From positions 1 to 64,000 of the forward strand of contig JACKLV010000017.1 in NCBI GenBank assembly GCA_024235755.1: DNA of 64,000 nt. The letters are read 5' to 3'. A model generated the notes under the pieces. That model did no database searches. It was not told the origin of the DNA and saw nothing but the letters and a program-made list of their open reading frames with translations. The position numbers and the translations under genes are program-made. The DNA comes from Burkholderiales bacterium (GTDB lineage Bacteria; Pseudomonadota; Gammaproteobacteria; Burkholderiales; Nitrosomonadaceae). Every line of letters begins with the position of its first letter. The first letter of the stretch is position 1. Shown piece after piece: positions 61,573-64,000 of this stretch.

Positions 61573-62838
61573 TTAACCGGCGGATTCTTCCAGCAATCCT
61601 ACATACCGTTGCAGCACATCTTTATCCGGTACATCCAGCATCGCACTGAAAAAACGCTGACGGTGTTCCTCAACATAAAAATTATCGCAGCCGCGCGTTA
61701 AAAAATGATCGATTTTTTCATATACATCATCGCGGCACCTCAGTTCCGTTTCGGGCAGGTAATACGCTACGGTCGAGCGTCCGGCAATCAGATAATCCGC
61801 GGCCAGCACGGGCTTCTTGGCTCTGACAGCTTCGAAAACGACCGAAGTCGCGAGGTCAATGATAACATCCGCCCAGTCCATCAAATGCACCGAATGCGCG
61901 TCGTCATCGGCGATCCTGACATTTGGCAACTGTGTAATGGATTTGTCCTTGGTCAGCGACTGTTTCCAGCCGCTGCGGGTATGCGGCTTGATAATAATTT
62001 CCGTTCCAGGAAACTCCGCAATGAGATGCACAACTTCAGCGACTTCCTCCCAAAACGTGGTGAAATTCGCTTTACGCAGAAACAGCACGACTTTCAGCCG
62101 GCTGTCTGAGCGCACTATCGGCGACGGCGGCAATATTTCCGGCAGTTTGGCCAACCATTCCTCGCAAAAGCGCGGCGAACCCAATACGGCAATTTTTTTC
62201 TCATCGAGAAATGGACGGAAACGCTTCGCACATAATTCATTCGGCACGACCAAACGATCAAAAACATCTGCGTTGGAAAACACGGTATCGGGACCGATCC
62301 GCCGTTCTCCCCTGCGGATCAACTGATTGACATGCGGACTGTCGCCATGCGGCAGCGAAACCACGCTCAGCGCCCTGGCATGCGCCATTTCAATGAGGAT
62401 ATTGATCCATTCGATGCTGATGACAGAATTCCGTTCCACCCAGTCAAACGTAATCACGCCGCCGCGGGTATCTTCGAAGCAGTGCTGCAGCAACACCCCG
62501 GTCGCTCCGCGCCACAATTTTTCGCGACGCGACTGGTCGTAACGCTCCGCCATCCTCCGGGCGAACATCCCGAGTATGGGAATCCGTCTGACATTGCCGG
62601 TCAGCATATACATTTGCAAACGCCAGCGGATAAAACAGCGCCAGCCCAGCACTTCCCTGATATGCGCGACGCGCACGCCGGAAAGCTGTTTTAGAAATTG
62701 AATGCGGTAATCGCGCCTAAATTTTGCCGAACCGATCAGCACCACATCGCATGAATGACCCGATATAGCCCATTTGTAAATTACCGGTGTGATATGGTCA
62801 ATATCGTTGTAATGACGAAGAAAAAAAAGGGCTTTCAT
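61573..62838 (-). CDS. GT-B-fold glycosyl/glycerophosphotransferase-like protein
   Basis: A 421-residue soluble protein with two Rossmann-like halves, beginning KALFFLRHYNDIDHITPVIY. In the C-terminal half, EIIIKPHTRSGWKQSL, DWADVIIDLATSVVFEAVRA and KKPVLAADYL resemble the CDP-glycerol/teichoic-acid type transferases and related capsule glycosyltransferases, where the KPH and a Ser/Thr loop bind the nucleotide phosphate. I cannot fix the donor or the product. Part of the polysaccharide block. Confidence 0.7.
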   Translation of the reverse strand: MKALFFLRHYNDIDHITPVIYKWAISGHSCDVVLIGSAKFRRDYRIQFLKQLSGVRVAHIREVLGWRCFIRWRLQMYMLTGNVRRIPILGMFARRMAERYDQSRREKLWRGATGVLLQHCFEDTRGGVITFDWVERNSVISIEWINILIEMAHARALSVVSLPHGDSPHVNQLIRRGERRIGPDTVFSNADVFDRLVVPNELCAKRFRPFLDEKKIAVLGSPRFCEEWLAKLPEILPPSPIVRSDSRLKVVLFLRKANFTTFWEEVAEVVHLIAEFPGTEIIIKPHTRSGWKQSLTKDKSITQLPNVRIADDDAHSVHLMDWADVIIDLATSVVFEAVRAKKPVLAADYLIAGRSTVAYYLPETELRCRDDVYEKIDHFLTRGCDNFYVEEHRQRFFSAMLDVPDKDVLQRYVGLLEESAG

Positions 62839-63173
62839 CCCCTGAAAATGGCTGTCAATGAATTAAGAAAGGAAATCACGCCTAATAATATTTGCAGATG
62901 AGAAATAACAGACGTCTCACGCATATCTCAGACCAACTATGAGAACAACCGGCCAGAGAAAACCGCACCAATTCTACACGCGCAACCTGATCTTTGCCAC
63001 CAAACTGTCGCAATCCAGCAACTGTAAGCCTATACTTTCAGCATGAACTCCAGATTCAAAGGATTATATTTGCCCTGACCAGCAGAGAAATCGGATAATA
63101 ACGTTTATATGCTATTAATCATTCAATTGAATATTCATCCAGTCAATAACACGATTACTATCTACAAACACGC
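62839..63173. other. Intergenic region between divergent polysaccharide genes
   Basis: About 335 bp without a supportable frame. It must hold promoters for both directions; none is distinct enough to mark. Confidence 0.4.
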
Positions 63174-63923
63174 ATGAAAACAATTGCTGTCATCCCCGCG
63201 CGCATGGGTTCAACGCGCTTTCCTGGCAAACCCATCGCACCGCTGCTGGGTCGCCCCATGATTGAGCACATATACAAACGCGTCGCACTCAGCAAAACGC
63301 TTCACGCCACCTACATTGCAACCTGCGACGACGAAATCCGTGAAGTCGCGGAGAATTTCGGCGCCACGGTTATCATGACCGCCGATACGCATGAACGCGC
63401 AAGCGATCGCGTGGCCGAAGCGGTTGTCGATCTTGACGCAGACTTAGTTGTCATGGTGCAAGGCGATGAACCGATGACGCATCCCGATATGATCGACGCT
63501 GCAGTTCAACCGTTTGAACAGGATCCCGAGCTCGGCTGCGTCAATTTAGTGCGCCGCATTGACCAGGAATCCGATTTCCGTGACCCTAATACGATCAAAG
63601 TCGTCATGGATCAATTCAATAACGCGCTGTATATGTCGCGCCAGCCGATACCGACTATAGCCAAAGCCGGTTTCGCGCAAACAGTCGCTTATAAACAGGT
63701 CTGTATTATTCCGTTTCGCCGCGAACTGTTGTTCAAATATACACGCCTGCAGCCCACGCCACTGGAACAACTGGAATCGGTCGACATGATGCGGCTGCTG
63801 GAGCATGGTCACACCGTCAGAATGGTGCCGACCGAATTTAACACCCAGGCAGTCGACACCGAAGCAGACTTGGCACGTGTAGCCAGGCTGATGGAAGACG
63901 ATCCACTATTGTCGCGCTATTAA
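63174..63923 (+). CDS. kdsB: KdsB-type CMP-sugar (CMP-Kdo) cytidylyltransferase
   Basis: A 249-residue nucleotidyltransferase that activates Kdo or a similar 3-deoxy acid sugar with CTP. The CTP site is in AVIPARMGSTRFPGKPIAPLLGR, with VMVQGDEPMTHPDM, VVMDQFNNALYMSRQPIPT and ESVDMMRLLEHGHTVRM conserved. A normal kdsB for lipid A-core is one option; the aldolase gene right after it and the polysaccharide genes nearby suggest that it may be a second, capsule- or O-antigen-specific copy. Confidence 0.8.
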   Translation: MKTIAVIPARMGSTRFPGKPIAPLLGRPMIEHIYKRVALSKTLHATYIATCDDEIREVAENFGATVIMTADTHERASDRVAEAVVDLDADLVVMVQGDEPMTHPDMIDAAVQPFEQDPELGCVNLVRRIDQESDFRDPNTIKVVMDQFNNALYMSRQPIPTIAKAGFAQTVAYKQVCIIPFRRELLFKYTRLQPTPLEQLESVDMMRLLEHGHTVRMVPTEFNTQAVDTEADLARVARLMEDDPLLSRY

Positions 63924-63941
63924 TCCCTGATTCGAATCCTA

Positions 63942-64000
63942 TGCAACTCAAAGAAAAACTCGCACAGTCCGAAACGACGATCGGCTCCTGGATCACACTG
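63942..64000 (+). CDS. HpcH/HpaI-family aldolase, N-terminus only (window edge)
   Basis: Only the first 19 residues, MQLKEKLAQSETTIGSWIT, are in the window. SETTIGSWIT is a characteristic start of the HpcH/HpaI family of metal-dependent class II aldolases, which make or cleave 2-keto-3-deoxy acids. It follows kdsB by 18 bp, so the two probably form an operon in which the aldolase makes the 3-deoxy-keto acid that the cytidylyltransferase activates (inference). Confidence 0.65.

Noticed and set aside
1..64000. tRNA genes
   Set aside because: I looked for T-loop and acceptor patterns in the intergenic regions and saw none; a tRNAscan-SE run would settle it.

Overview
The window looks like a chromosomal segment of a betaproteobacterium, most likely a Nitrosomonas-type ammonia oxidiser (family Nitrosomonadaceae). 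This is inferred, not proven. The signs are the 16S rRNA 5' end, two PEP-CTERM sorted exoproteins, many genes of betaproteobacterial type (nrdAB with NrdR boxes, Aas with a fused LplT-like domain, MutT-ThiE fusion, TfpX/TfpZ), moderate GC content and gene-poor, decayed intergenic stretches. No phage or plasmid backbone is visible.

Layout. 1-600: the 5' end of a 16S rRNA gene (minus strand) with its boxA and a near-consensus rrn promoter. 1.2-14.3 kb: core genes, namely a divergent Nramp-like transporter, an Atm1-type ABC exporter, an MFS-acyltransferase-acyl-ACP synthetase fusion, nrdAB behind a promoter with paired NrdR boxes, fumC and a small orphan gene. 14.4-30 kb: an accessory and decayed zone with an IS110-type transposase fragment, a secreted HExxH protein, a parD/parE pair with broken parE, two DUF4168 loci (one intact, one remnant), a PEP-CTERM metalloprotease, an endonuclease/phosphatase plus PLD-VTT pair, a peroxiredoxin, a wrecked fadL, aconitase, a CDF zinc exporter, a DUF211/VIT-like pair and a second PEP-CTERM protein. 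30.4-30.64 kb: a Fur box, a strong promoter and an intrinsic terminator enclosing about 150 nt without a convincing gene, a good candidate for an iron-regulated small RNA. 30.8-49 kb: housekeeping genes (dapC-dapD, miaA, yacG, mutT/thiE, DUF815 ATPase, argJ, macro domain protein, tpm, ROK kinase, prfB with its programmed frameshift, ispD-ispF, thpR, tsaB-rimI-udg).

49.1-50.7 kb holds two unknown genes separated and followed by palindromic attC-like recombination sites, with no integrase nearby: a candidate integrase-less cassette cluster (CALIN). 50.9-54.6 kb: a frameshifted MFS gene, a membrane protein, a DUF1917-like protein, and a Phd-type antitoxin whose VapC partner is truncated. 54.9-57 kb: the rpsP-rimM-trmD-rplS operon with a strong terminator. 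57-64 kb: small redox/stress-type genes, then surface polysaccharide genes (O-antigen ligase, FkbM methyltransferase, glycosyltransferase-like protein, KdsB-type cytidylyltransferase, start of an HpcH/HpaI aldolase).

Three otherwise recognisable genes (parE, the endonuclease/phosphatase gene, the MFS gene) carry 1-2 nt frame breaks in short repeats or G-tracts. They may be true pseudogenes or assembly errors. The most novel items are the Fur-linked small RNA candidate and the attC-flanked cassettes.
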